DNA of 30,053 nucleotides. It comes from Planctomycetota bacterium (GTDB lineage Bacteria; Planctomycetota; Planctomycetia; Pirellulales; Lacipirellulaceae). The notes below the pieces were generated by a model, which saw nothing but the letters and a program-made list of their open reading frames with translations, was not told the DNA's origin and did no database searches. The DNA lies in contig JAKEIB010000131.1 in NCBI GenBank assembly GCA_022614705.1, positions 1 to 30,053 on the forward strand, written 5' to 3'. Below, piece after piece: positions 7,022-15,943 of this stretch. A program made the translations under genes and the position numbers. Numbering within the stretch: the stretch's first letter is position 1; every line of letters starts with the position of its first letter.

Positions 7022-7717
7022 TTGAGCTGCCCTGTGTCGATTAGCGAATCGACCGCTGAAAGGTACACGCTAGCCGATCCCGACGTTCGGCTGATGCTGC
7101 AAGTGCGCGACAACGACGCGCACGCGTTCGAAGAACTGATGTTACGCTATCAGAATCGGCTGCTTTCGCTGCTCGCACACCTGGTCGGTCAGCGCGACCT
7201 GGCCGAGGACCTTACGCAGGAAGTTTTTCTGCGCGTGTACCGGGCACGGAACAGCTATGTGCCGGGGGCGAAGTTTTCTACGTGGTTGTTCACGATCGCG
7301 GGCAACGTGGCCTCGAACGCGCTGCGCACCAAGGCGCGGCGGCGGGAGGTTCACCTAGCGCCGCATGCCAGTGAGTCGGCGCCGCAATCGCTGGAGGCCA
7401 TCGCGCTTGCGGCGAGCGGGCTGATGCCGACGCGGCAACTCGATAAGGCCGAGATGTGCGCGGCAGTGCAGCAAGCAATCGGCTCGTTGAATGACCGCCA
7501 ACGCATGGCCGTGCTGCTCGCGAAGTTCGAGCATTTCAGTTACGCCGACATCGCCGAAGTGATGGGCATGTCGCCGCAGGCTATTAAGTCGCTATTGTCG
7601 CGGGCACGGTGCAATTTGCGCGAGGCGCTACAGCCATACTTGGATCGCGGCGCGATGATCAACGGCGTGCCGGCCGAGTCGGCCGCCGAACAGGATTCAA
7701 TAAAAAGCAATGAATAG
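7022..7717 (+). CDS. ECF RNA polymerase sigma factor
   Basis: A 231-aa sigma-70-family factor with region 2 at about residues 36-104 (EELMLRYQNRLLSLL, AEDLTQEVFLRVYRAR, FSTWLFTIAGNVASNALR) and region 4 at about 145-203 (LNDRQRMAVLLAKFE, YADIAEVMGMSPQAIKSLL). It would direct core polymerase to a specific promoter set. The frame opens with TTG at 7022; a GTG at 7034 is an alternative and neither has a clear ribosome-binding site. A 24-residue N-terminal and a 28-residue C-terminal extension lie outside the two domains. The next gene encodes a membrane anti-sigma-like protein, the usual pairing, but a repeat element separates them. Confidence 0.92.
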   Translation: MSCPVSISESTAERYTLADPDVRLMLQVRDNDAHAFEELMLRYQNRLLSLLAHLVGQRDLAEDLTQEVFLRVYRARNSYVPGAKFSTWLFTIAGNVASNALRTKARRREVHLAPHASESAPQSLEAIALAASGLMPTRQLDKAEMCAAVQQAIGSLNDRQRMAVLLAKFEHFSYADIAEVMGMSPQAIKSLLSRARCNLREALQPYLDRGAMINGVPAESAAEQDSIKSNE

Positions 7718-7800
7718 ACCGCCAAGGTCGCGAAGGAAGACAGAAATCAAATGCATCTACTCACAAAGCTTGGCGTTCTTGGCGTCCATGGCGGTTTAAT
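7711..7800. repeat. Inverted repeat, ACCGCCAAGAACGCCAAG family
   Basis: The left arm (about 7715-7736, ACCGCCAAGGTCGCGAAG) and right arm (about 7765-7799, CTTGGCGTTCTTGGCG then ATGGCGGTTTAA) pair imperfectly. The right arm has one more ACGCCAAG unit than the left. The family is the one nested at 2675-2764. It fills the spacer between the sigma factor and its probable regulator and overlaps the last codons of the sigma gene, so a folded RNA here could affect read-through between them. Confidence 0.7.
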
Positions 7801-7840
7801 GTTTTAGGCGCACGAAACCAAATCAGCTTCGCCAATCGTC

Positions 7841-9451
7841 ATGTCATCGATTGCCAACCCCCAACCTGAAATGCCGGCTGCGGAAGAGCTCGTGGCGTAT
7901 CTCGATGGCGAGCTGCCGCCGGACGATTGCCGCCGCGTCGAGCAGCGGCTGGCCGCGGATTCCGACTACCGGCAACAGCTTCGCGATCTCGATCAGGCGT
8001 GGGAAGCGCTCGACGTGCTGCCGACGCCCAAGACGGGCGACGATTTCGCGCGCACGACGATGGAGCTGGTGACGGTCGCGGCCCAGGCCGATGTAACGGC
8101 CGTCACCGCGAACGCGGCCAACGCGCGGCGCCGGCGCATGGGTTGGTACGCGGCGGCCGCGATCGCCGGAGCCTTAATCGGCTTTGCTGCCGTACTGGTG
8201 CTGCTTCCGAATCGCAACCAGGCGCTGCTGCGTGATTTGCCGGTGATTCGCCAGGCCGACGCACTGCGGCTAGTCGAGAACGTCGAGTTTCTGCAGCGCC
8301 TGGCCGTCGAGGTGCCGCCGGAGCGGCTCATGAACGACGAAGCGGCCGTCGACAACGAATTGGCCCAGCTTGAGAAGGCGGGCGCGGAGTCGCTCGAGAC
8401 GCGGCGGCAATGGGTCGAAGAATTGTCGCCCGACGACAAGGTCATTCTCGCCGCACAAGCGAAGCGCTTCTACGATCTCAAACCAAGTCCCGACGAACAA
8501 GATCGGTTACGAGCGCTTGAGAGAGACGTCAGCTCCGCGGGCCCCGATGTACAACGCACTTTGCTCGCCTACGGCCAGTGGCTCGCGGGCCTCACGGCCG
8601 GCAAACAGGATGAATTGCGTCAGGAATTGCAAGACCGGTCGGTCGCTGAACAGGTGCGGTTCGTTCAGGAACTGGTTGAGCAGGAACGACGACAGATGAC
8701 GCGGCGGCTCACCCCGGAAGACGCGGAAAGGCTCCGCAACGTGTTGCGGCTCATCGTGTCAGAACGACAGGCCGAACTTTTGAGAAACCGCCGGCGCGGT
8801 GACGACCGCTGGCGGCGCGACGAACCTCGCGGCGCCTTGATGATTCTTGCCAGAGAGCTAAAGAGTCGCGACGGAAACAATCAGATTTGGAAGCGGCTTG
8901 TAAGTCAGTTGAGCCCGGAGGCAAGCGCCCATCTCGAATCGTTGCCGGCTTGGCGGCGGCCGGGCCAGCTCTGGAAATGGATCGGCGAGTCACTGCAGGC
9001 GAAGAAAGTAAACGCCGAAGAATTGGAACGCTTCTTCGCCGAGAAGCTCGATAACGAGCAACGTGAGTGGCTGCTCAGCCTGCAGGCCGACGAGATGCAG
9101 GCCCAGCTGGAACGGCTGTATTACGTCGAGCTCGGCTACGGCGACGCAGCAAAGTGGTGGAGCGAGTTGCGCGAGCGTGGTGACGGAATGCGCGATCGGC
9201 CGCGGCAAGACGGACGCCGTTTTGGGCCTGATGGTCCGGATGGGCGTCATCGACCAGATCGGTCGCCGGACGGTCCGCCGCCAGGGTTCAACGATCGCGG
9301 CAGAATCCCGCCGGGTCCGGGCGGGCCTCGTCCGCAAGACGACCAATCTCCCGCTGATCGCCGCCCACCAGGCGGCCCAGGTCCACGCCCGCAAGCTCCG
9401 CCGCCCGACGAACCGCCACCTCGCGACGAGGAACTGCGCGAGACGATCTAG
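7841..9451 (+). CDS. Anti-sigma-like single-pass membrane protein with long extracytoplasmic region
   Basis: The 536-aa product starts with a short anti-sigma-type helical domain (EELVAYLDGELPPDDCRRVE, residues 16-35) that lacks the His and paired Cys of zinc-binding versions. One transmembrane helix follows (about 101-122). The remaining 410 or so residues are charged and helical, with repeated LSPDDKVILAAQAKRFYDL-like and LTPEDAERLRNVL segments. The final 85 residues are a Pro-, Gly-, Asp- and Arg-rich disordered tail. In ordinary anti-sigma factors the part outside the membrane is much shorter. The adjacent ECF gene makes it the likely partner, with signal sensing by the outer region; this is inference from gene order. 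Confidence 0.8.
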   Translation: MSSIANPQPEMPAAEELVAYLDGELPPDDCRRVEQRLAADSDYRQQLRDLDQAWEALDVLPTPKTGDDFARTTMELVTVAAQADVTAVTANAANARRRRMGWYAAAAIAGALIGFAAVLVLLPNRNQALLRDLPVIRQADALRLVENVEFLQRLAVEVPPERLMNDEAAVDNELAQLEKAGAESLETRRQWVEELSPDDKVILAAQAKRFYDLKPSPDEQDRLRALERDVSSAGPDVQRTLLAYGQWLAGLTAGKQDELRQELQDRSVAEQVRFVQELVEQERRQMTRRLTPEDAERLRNVLRLIVSERQAELLRNRRRGDDRWRRDEPRGALMILARELKSRDGNNQIWKRLVSQLSPEASAHLESLPAWRRPGQLWKWIGESLQAKKVNAEELERFFAEKLDNEQREWLLSLQADEMQAQLERLYYVELGYGDAAKWWSELRERGDGMRDRPRQDGRRFGPDGPDGRHRPDRSPDGPPPGFNDRGRIPPGPGGPRPQDDQSPADRRPPGGPGPRPQAPPPDEPPPRDEELRETI

Positions 9452-9507
9452 TCTCGCGCTTCGGCGGGAATCGCCACACTCCCCAGGTTCCGTCATCGTG
9501 ACGTCGA

Positions 9508-11856
9508 TTACTTCAGTTCGAAAGTCACCTTCTCAATCTTACCGGAGAAGGCGAACGGTCGTTCGTCGTGGTAGACATGGGAAACGGTCGAGCCAAGGTC
9601 CATGCCAATGTCCAGAGACTCGGACGCCGAAAAAATAAAAGGGATTTGCTTCTCGAGCTTGCCCTCGCCGACCTTCTTTCCGTCAACGTAGAGCCGGCCA
9701 ACGCCGCCTGAGCCTGGTTCTTTGCCTTGTTGCTCATATTCGAAGCCCAGTGTGACCTTCCCCGTTGGGACATCCTGACTGGAGGTGATCGTGTATCGCT
9801 CCAGTCCGAAGAGGTTGTACTCGTAGATGAGTTTCCCTCCTTTGACGTAGATCGTGTAGCCGGCCGGACCGCCACAGGCGACCACCACTCCCTCTGCATC
9901 TTCTTTGGGGATTTCCACCTCGGCAGTGATGCTGTGCGAGCGCATCTTGGTGGGCGGGGCGTTGGCCTCGGTGATCCGGACAGCTCCCGGATAGTAAACG
10001 AACTTGGTTTTTCCCCGGATCAGCGACGGCTGAAGCGGGTTGCCGACCCGTTCGACGGCCCGGTCGTCGAGCGGAAAGACGTCGTACTTTTTCGCTTCCG
10101 CATCGAACAGCAACTGGAGCGCCTTGAGTTTGTCGGGCTGCTTTGCCGCCAGGTCGTCGGCCTGGCTGAAGTCTTTGGATAGGTCGTACAGTTCCCACTT
10201 GTCCCGGTCGAAATTCCCGAGCGAGCCGATCAGCTCCCAGGGTACGCCGTGCCGGGCGGACGCCATCCATCCTTTGTGGTAGATCGCGCGGTGACCGCCG
10301 ACCTCGAAGTATTGCGTGGTGCGCACCTCTGGGGCTTTGGGGTCAGCGAACGTCTTGAGAAAACTTACCCCGGCGAGCGGCGTCTGCTTCACGCCGTTAA
10401 CCGAATCCGGGTACTGAATGCCGACCGCGTCGCAGATTGTCGGCGCCACGTCGATGACGTGCAGGAATTGGGAACGGACGGCTTGGTTGTCCTTGATCTG
10501 CTTCGGCCAGACGACAATCATCGGATTGCGCGTGCCGCCCAGGTGGGAGGGTACGCGCTTCATCCATCCGAACGGCGTCGATGCCGCCCAGGCCCAGGAT
10601 ACGGCAATGTGGGGCTCGGTTCCTGGTCCGCCCCATTCAGCCAACTTCTTGAGCTGGCGCTCCACCGTGTCCGGATAGCCGTTCTGCGCCTGCATGGCGT
10701 CCAGCGCGCCTACCATGCCGCCCTCGCCGCTCGGGCCGTTGTCGCCGACGATGAACATGATCATAGTGTTGTCGGCGTCCGGCAGAGAGGCGACGTAGTC
10801 GAGGAGGCGGCCGATTTGATGGTCCGTGTGCGACAGGAACCCGGCAAACACTTCCATCTCGCGCGCCAGGAGGCGCTTCTCATCCGGCGACCGGGATTCC
10901 CAGGAGGGTATTTCCTTATGCCGCGGAGTCAGCTTCGCGTTGGCGGGAATCACGCCGAGCTTCTCTTGCCGCTCAAATGTTTCCTCGCGCAGTCTGTCCC
11001 ACCCCTGGTTAAACTTGCCCTTGTACTTGTCGGCCCACTGCTTGGGGCCGTGGATGGGCGCGTGCGCTGAGCCGGTGGCGTAATACGCGAAGTACGGCTT
11101 CTCGGGCGCGACGGACTGATGCTTGCGAATCCAGCCGATCGCCTCATCAGCCAGATCCCTGTCGAGGTGGTAGCCCTGTTCCGCCTTCGCCGGCGCTTCG
11201 ACCGGGGTGGTGTTGCGGAAGAGGTTCGGCTCCCATTGGCTCGTCTCGCCGCCATGGAACCCGTAGGAATACTCGAACCCTCTTCCGGACGGCCAGCGAT
11301 CAAAGGGGCCGATTGGGCTGGTTTCCCACACTGGAGTCAGGTGCCACTTGCCGAACATCGCGGTCGAATAGCCGAACTGGCGCAAGATTTCAGCGATACA
11401 GGCACAGCGGCTCGACCAAATTCCGGTGTAGCCGGGGTAACCGGAGCACAATTCGGTGATGGTGCCCACGCCACACTGGTGGTGGTTGCGTCCGGAGAGC
11501 AGTGCGGCCCTAGTCGGCGAACAGATGGCCGTTGTGTGGAACCGGTTGTAGCGCGCCCCCCTGGCCGCGAGCTTGTCGAGATTGGGCGTCTGAATGGGGC
11601 CGCCAAAAGTGGACGTGTGTCCGAAGCCGACGTCGTCGAGCAGGATCAGCACGATATTGGGCGCGCCCGCAGGCGCTTTCACGGGCGTGGGAAAGTCCTC
11701 CTTGGAGTCCTTGTAAGTCTTGCCGATCGTTCCCTTGAACGGAGGGGCTGGCGTCGGCAAAGAAGTGCGGTCCTCCGCCGTTTGGGCCGAAGGGACCGCA
11801 CTGAGCGCCACGAGATTCAGGGCCAGAACGACCGCAACTGCTATCGCCCTTTTCAT
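9508..11856 (-). CDS. Arylsulfatase with C-terminal beta-sandwich domain
   Basis: This exported sulfatase should hydrolyse sulfate esters. The 782-aa product has a signal peptide (about 1-25) and a sulfatase domain beginning at NIVLILLDDVGFG (Asp74 and Asp75 for calcium). The CSPTR motif at 112-116 has its Cys converted to formylglycine by a maturase not in this window. GKWHL at 168-172 and DNGPSGEGG are further active-site segments. Residues about 615-782 form an extra domain with alternating strands (TIYVKGGKLIYEYN, RLYVDGKKVGEG), probably concanavalin-like. The length resembles the 780-790-aa arylsulfatases of actinobacteria rather than the 530-aa Pseudomonas AtsA. The ATG at 11856 follows AAGGAG. 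The natural substrate is unknown. Confidence 0.93.
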   Translation of the reverse strand: MKRAIAVAVVLALNLVALSAVPSAQTAEDRTSLPTPAPPFKGTIGKTYKDSKEDFPTPVKAPAGAPNIVLILLDDVGFGHTSTFGGPIQTPNLDKLAARGARYNRFHTTAICSPTRAALLSGRNHHQCGVGTITELCSGYPGYTGIWSSRCACIAEILRQFGYSTAMFGKWHLTPVWETSPIGPFDRWPSGRGFEYSYGFHGGETSQWEPNLFRNTTPVEAPAKAEQGYHLDRDLADEAIGWIRKHQSVAPEKPYFAYYATGSAHAPIHGPKQWADKYKGKFNQGWDRLREETFERQEKLGVIPANAKLTPRHKEIPSWESRSPDEKRLLAREMEVFAGFLSHTDHQIGRLLDYVASLPDADNTMIMFIVGDNGPSGEGGMVGALDAMQAQNGYPDTVERQLKKLAEWGGPGTEPHIAVSWAWAASTPFGWMKRVPSHLGGTRNPMIVVWPKQIKDNQAVRSQFLHVIDVAPTICDAVGIQYPDSVNGVKQTPLAGVSFLKTFADPKAPEVRTTQYFEVGGHRAIYHKGWMASARHGVPWELIGSLGNFDRDKWELYDLSKDFSQADDLAAKQPDKLKALQLLFDAEAKKYDVFPLDDRAVERVGNPLQPSLIRGKTKFVYYPGAVRITEANAPPTKMRSHSITAEVEIPKEDAEGVVVACGGPAGYTIYVKGGKLIYEYNLFGLERYTITSSQDVPTGKVTLGFEYEQQGKEPGSGGVGRLYVDGKKVGEGKLEKQIPFIFSASESLDIGMDLGSTVSHVYHDERPFAFSGKIEKVTFELK

Positions 11857-12288
11857 AGCGGTGCTCCTTTGAATGGTTGGGTGACTTTCAGCATCGCGAT
11901 TTGTTCACAGTACGAATCGACGGCCGATGGTTGCAGGAAAATGCTTGTTTCTGCCAGTGGACCGCCGTTGATTAGCAATATATCCGCAAGCGGCTTCGAG
12001 TCGGGCGAGTCCCAGAGCGAGCACCAGAATCAAGGGTTGCAATCGCATATTGCCACTGCTTTCCGTGGATGAGCGCGCGCCCGCCGGTGCGCACCCGCGA
12101 ATTCGGATTGTCTTGTTCGACGACTTGAGAACTCACCCGCGCAAAAACCGTTCCGCCGTAGACGCGACGTGTATGCGGATCTTACGCCTGCCATGAGAAC
12201 TCGGCAGCGCTTCCGGGGCTTCGTCCGCTACGGACTGAGCTTGTCGAAGTCTGCCCCAGCCACCCTAGTTCTGGCTCTCGACTCTCGA
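11857..12288. other. Spacer between oxidoreductase and sulfatase genes
   Basis: A 432-bp spacer on the path of two same-strand genes. It holds a possible 47-aa frame on the minus strand (11905-12048) and, near 12222-12250, a solitary phrase CTACGGACTGAGCTTGTCG of the kind seen as single arms of dispersed repeats. No terminator or promoter consensus was found. Confidence 0.5.
11905..12048 (-). CDS. Possible 47-aa exported peptide or gene remnant
   Basis: The frame starts at ATG 12046-12048 and encodes MRLQPLILVLALGLARLEA followed by ACGYIANQ and a basic tail. The first 20 residues look like a signal peptide, and Cys21 sits roughly where a lipobox cysteine would. There is no strong ribosome-binding site and the basic tail resembles no family I know. 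It may be the remains of a secreted protein gene upstream of the sulfatase. Confidence 0.25.
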   Translation of the reverse strand: MRLQPLILVLALGLARLEAACGYIANQRRSTGRNKHFPATIGRRFVL

Positions 12289-13635
12289 CTAAACCTCGTA
12301 CCCGTCGCGGTACTCCGCGCGCACGATCTTCTCCAACGACGAATCGTTCAGCGGCTTGAGGTTCACCGGGTCCCATTCGACGCGGCCGCGCTTCCACACC
12401 GCCAGGTTGCCGAGCAGGATCGTTTCGGTGAGCGGGCCAGCATAATCGAGAAAGTTCGACATGGCCGGCTTGCTGGAATCGCGCATCGCGATGAACCATT
12501 CCTTTTCGTGGCCGGGACTTTTCGGATAATCGACGTCGAGTTCCTCGGCGCCGACGGTTTGGATGCCCCGCTCCGCGTAGTCGCCGGCCGCGTACAACTT
12601 GGCTTTGTCGCCGATCAAGAGCACGCCGCTCTTCCAGGGTGGCGGAACCTCGCTGCCATCCTCATCTTTCACCGTCATCGTGACGCCGCTGAAATGCTCG
12701 GGCGACGGCAAGTTGCCGCCGTCGTACCAGTACATCGTGAACGCGGAGCGGCCATTCAGTTCCGGAAACTCGAACTTGATCTTGGAGCGCGGCGGGTAGC
12801 TGTCGCGGTTGTGCTCGGGGCACTCGGCTTCCACCGCGATCGGGTCGCGCATGTTGAGCGCCATAAACGGCAAATTGCACGTGTGACAGGCCATGTCGCC
12901 TAGCGCGCCTGTGCCAAAATCCCACCAGCCGCGCCAGCCGAACGGATGGTAAACATCGGCGCCGCCATAAGGCCGAAATGGCGCCGGCCCAACCCACAGT
13001 TCCCAATCGAGCGTGGACGGCACTGGCTGACCAGCCGGGCGCGGCCCGCCCTGCGGCCAGATCGGGCGATCGGTCCAGATGTGCACTTCCTTCACCGTGC
13101 CGAGTTGGCCGGCGCGAATCTGATGCGCGGCTTTGCGCATCGGATTATAGGCTGTCCATTGATTGCCCATCTGCGTGGCGACGCCCTTCTCGCGGGCAAT
13201 CTCGCCGAGCCGGCGGGCTTCCCAAATCGTGTGCGTCAGCGGCTTCTGGCAATACACGTGCTTGCCCATCTTCATCGCCTTGGCGGCGGCGACGGCGTGA
13301 TTATGATCGGGCGTGCTGACCGTCACCGCGTCGATGCGGTCGCCCATCTTGTCGAGCATCTCGCGGAAGTCAGCGAAGTTGTGCTCCGTCTTGTATCGCT
13401 TCGACATGCCGTCGAGCTTCACGGAGTCCACGTCGCACAACGCGTAGATACTTCCGAATTCAGACACGTTCTTGACGTCGCTCTCGCCCTTGCCGCCGAC
13501 GCCAATGCAACCAAGCTGAATCTTTTCGTTGGGTGACTTGCTCTCCGCCGCGGCAAGCGCGCCGGTCACCCAAAAGCCGACGCCCGCGGCCGCCGATGTT
13601 TGAAGGAACGTACGACGATTCGTTATGAGTGACAT
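12289..13635 (-). CDS. Tat-exported Gfo/Idh/MocA family oxidoreductase
   Basis: An NAD(P)-dependent sugar-type oxidoreductase of 448 aa. It begins NRRTFLQTSAAAGVGF, a twin-arginine signal, so it is folded with its cofactor and exported. The Rossmann motif GCIGVGGKG lies at 42-50, STPDHNHAVAAAKAM at about 107-121, and the EKP-type catalytic motif is QKPLTH with Lys131. The C-terminal domain carries WVGPAPFRPYG and HPFGWRGWWDFGTGALGDM, characteristic of the large planctomycete set annotated as inositol 2-dehydrogenase-like. The substrate is unknown. The ATG at 13635 has GGGAGA 8 nt upstream. It lies on the same strand as the sulfatase 432 bp away, so joint use on sulfated polysaccharide is possible but not shown. 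Confidence 0.92.
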   Translation of the reverse strand: MSLITNRRTFLQTSAAAGVGFWVTGALAAAESKSPNEKIQLGCIGVGGKGESDVKNVSEFGSIYALCDVDSVKLDGMSKRYKTEHNFADFREMLDKMGDRIDAVTVSTPDHNHAVAAAKAMKMGKHVYCQKPLTHTIWEARRLGEIAREKGVATQMGNQWTAYNPMRKAAHQIRAGQLGTVKEVHIWTDRPIWPQGGPRPAGQPVPSTLDWELWVGPAPFRPYGGADVYHPFGWRGWWDFGTGALGDMACHTCNLPFMALNMRDPIAVEAECPEHNRDSYPPRSKIKFEFPELNGRSAFTMYWYDGGNLPSPEHFSGVTMTVKDEDGSEVPPPWKSGVLLIGDKAKLYAAGDYAERGIQTVGAEELDVDYPKSPGHEKEWFIAMRDSSKPAMSNFLDYAGPLTETILLGNLAVWKRGRVEWDPVNLKPLNDSSLEKIVRAEYRDGYEV

Positions 13636-13987
13636 CGCTGATTCTCCCGGCAGGACAAGTACGTTAGGCTTTCTAGCCTGACTCCACGAAAACGCGAAAT
13701 TCAGTCAAGCGAAGCCGCCCGACCTACGCTAACAGCATACCGACGCCGATGGTTTGGAGCAAACGGCCCAGCCACGTCAGGCGAGGGGGTGGCACGCCCT
13801 CCAGTCCGCGCAGGGCGTGGTTTTTCGACGACTTTTCCGCGAACCACGCCCATCGCGGACTGGAGGGCGTGTCACCCTATAACTCTGGGCGAAAGGCGAC
13901 CGATTTGCCAAGGCGAGCCGCCGAAATTAGGCTATCGGAACACGATTACCCGCATCGTCCTTACGCCTGTCGGCGAGGGTTCGTTCC
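13636..13987. other. Divergent spacer with a long hairpin
   Basis: This 352-bp spacer separates the divergent oxidoreductase and LRR genes and should contain both promoters. The only strong structure is the inverted repeat at 13787-13877. No reading frame is convincing. Confidence 0.6.
13787..13877. repeat. Long hairpin, 36-nt arms with 19-nt loop
   Basis: Arms 13787-13822 and 13842-13877 are complementary at 33 of 36 positions, including an unbroken CACGCCCTCCAGTCCGCG. The loop is T-rich. Three mismatches in 36 means the element is recent or maintained. It carries no coding sequence and lies 111 bp upstream of the LRR start codon. Confidence 0.85.
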
Positions 13988-15256
13988 ATGCTGCCAGAGT
14001 CACGCTTGAGTTTCGTTCTCCGTTGGAGCAGTTTCATTCTCCTGGCAACCGTGGCGATCGAGCCGGCGATGGCCGACGACCGCGCCGCGCTCCGCAACCG
14101 CGTCGAAGAACTTTCAGGCCGCGTCGAACTTTCGCCAACAGGCGAAATCATTGTCGTTGACCTGCTCAATCGGCCGGCCACCGATGCTGACTTAGAGCTT
14201 CTCGATGCCTGGCCAAATATCCAAAAGCTGTTCGTCTGGGGCGCGGGCATCACCGATGCCGGCGTGGACTACATTGCGCCGCTCAAAAATCTCGTTGAGC
14301 TGCAAGTGCAAAACACGCTCGTCACCGACGCCGGACTGGCGAAACTTGCTCCGCTCACGAAGCTTAAGTCGCTCAACCTGCAGCGAGCCACCGCGATCAG
14401 TGACGACGGGCTGGCGACGATCGGCAAGCTGCCCGACCTTTCTTACTTGACACTGCTTTACACGCGCATCGGCGACGCGGGCCTAGTGCACCTGCAGCCA
14501 ACCAAGAAACTCCGCCTGCTCGACTTGCGCGGCTGCAAGATTTCCGACAAAGGGTTGGAGAACCTCGCGCCGCTCACCGGCCTCGTTGCGCTGAAGCTGC
14601 GTTCCAGTGGAATCACCGACGACGGCATGATCTATTTGGAAGGAATGAAGCGCTTGCGCGGCCTGGCGCTCCAGGACGCGAAGATCACCGACAACAGCCT
14701 CAAACATATCGCCGGCCTCACCGAGCTCGATGACCTCGATCTTATGCGCGTGCCGATTAGCGACGACGGTCTCAAGCACCTGGCCAAGCTGACCAAGCTT
14801 CGAATTCTGTTTCTCCGCGCCACCTACATCAGCGGCGACGGCCTCGCGAACCTTCGCAACATGAAGCAAATGCGCAAGCTGGACTTGAGCGAAACGGGCG
14901 CCAGCGACGATGGCATGGCCAGCCTCACGGGGATGACCGAGCTGGTGTGGCTCAACCTGTGGAACACGAGCGTCGGCAACGAAGGCGTGAAACAACTCGT
15001 CAACCTGCCGAAGCTCGTTTATCTGAATCTCGACAATACGGGCGTTGACGATGACGGGCTCAAAGAAATCGCCAAGATGCCGAGCCTTCAGTCGCTCATG
15101 TTGAACGAAACATCCGTCACGGACGACGGCCTTGCGCACTTGGCGTCGTGCCGCACGTTGAAAAAGCTTGATCTGCGATTGACGCAAGTCACCGAAGATG
15201 GCGTGAACAAATTGAAAGAGGCGATTCCAGAGCTGGTTGTGGCGTACGATCAATAA
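13988..15256 (+). CDS. Secreted leucine-rich-repeat protein
   Basis: The 422-aa product has a signal peptide (cleavage likely after AMA, about residue 29) and about 14 consecutive 24-residue repeats. They follow the pattern ITDxGLxxLxxLxxLxxLxLxxTx, as in RNI/GALA-type or internalin-like planctomycete LRR proteins. Clear repeats begin with LFVWGAG and run to LDLRLTQ near the C terminus, ending YDQ. No kinase, anchor or other catalytic domain is present. It is probably an extracytoplasmic binding surface for a protein or ligand. The ATG at 13988 has only a weak GCGAGG upstream. Confidence 0.9.
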   Translation: MLPESRLSFVLRWSSFILLATVAIEPAMADDRAALRNRVEELSGRVELSPTGEIIVVDLLNRPATDADLELLDAWPNIQKLFVWGAGITDAGVDYIAPLKNLVELQVQNTLVTDAGLAKLAPLTKLKSLNLQRATAISDDGLATIGKLPDLSYLTLLYTRIGDAGLVHLQPTKKLRLLDLRGCKISDKGLENLAPLTGLVALKLRSSGITDDGMIYLEGMKRLRGLALQDAKITDNSLKHIAGLTELDDLDLMRVPISDDGLKHLAKLTKLRILFLRATYISGDGLANLRNMKQMRKLDLSETGASDDGMASLTGMTELVWLNLWNTSVGNEGVKQLVNLPKLVYLNLDNTGVDDDGLKEIAKMPSLQSLMLNETSVTDDGLAHLASCRTLKKLDLRLTQVTEDGVNKLKEAIPELVVAYDQ

Positions 15257-15418
15257 CGATTGTAGCAGGCACCGGGCGCTCGTCGCGGCGGGTCGGCGTG
15301 CCCCAGCCGACGGAGGATCGAGCGCAGGACTCGACGGTTACGGCACACGGAATGTTCCTACTACATTCTGGTTCGCCCGAAACTTGTACCCTCCCGGGCG
15401 GCAATTAGCCTGGAATAT

Positions 15419-15943
15419 ATGGGCTCCGGCCGGGTTTCTTACGACTTGCTCGCGCACTTCGATCCGCCTGCTGCGGACGAACATTGTCTTCCTCGCCCCT
15501 CGACGCGCGGCGTGCAATGGGTTTTGACGTGGGCGGCCGCGTGCGCCGTGCTGTTCGTTGCCAGTTGCGTGCTGATTCAATTTAGTTATTGCGTGGCTGC
15601 GGAACAGGCGTTAGCTCGGGCTGCGCGGGCCGGCGTGTTGGAAGCGACGTTGCCCCGCGCCACGCAGCAAAGCGTCGCGGAAACGATCGAACGTCGGCTG
15701 GCGGATGTTTCGATTCCGACGGGCAGTGTGCAAATCACAATGCTGCAAAACGACGCTCCGCTCCGCGGCGTATTCCGCGCGGCCGGCGATGATCGTTTAT
15801 CGGTAATACTTTCGGTTCCGGCGGATGCCGTGCTGCCGGTGTGGCTGCGCGCGGCCACCTTCTGGAAGAACGATACGCAAATCCAAGCGCGGGCCGAGCG
15901 GCGAATACCGGGTCGACGATTGCAGATGGCCGCCCGCGATTAG
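15419..15943 (+). CDS. TadE-like single-pass membrane protein
   Basis: The 174-aa product has a 33-residue cytoplasmic leader, one transmembrane helix (about 34-56) and a helix AAEQALARAARAGVLEATLP right after it. This matches the minor pseudopilin-like TadE/TadG arrangement, in which a hydrophobic stem is followed by an alanine-rich helix. The rest is a small strand-rich domain. No tad locus genes lie nearby in the window, so a pilus role is inferred only from the architecture. The ATG at 15419 has no evident ribosome-binding site. The stop overlaps the end of the convergent gene by 4 bp. Confidence 0.65.
   Translation: MGSGRVSYDLLAHFDPPAADEHCLPRPSTRGVQWVLTWAAACAVLFVASCVLIQFSYCVAAEQALARAARAGVLEATLPRATQQSVAETIERRLADVSIPTGSVQITMLQNDAPLRGVFRAAGDDRLSVILSVPADAVLPVWLRAATFWKNDTQIQARAERRIPGRRLQMAARD

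Noticed and set aside
12169..12903. 244-codon plus-strand frame opposite the oxidoreductase 3' end
   Set aside because: The oxidoreductase is well supported here; the frame has no domain and extends into non-coding spacer.
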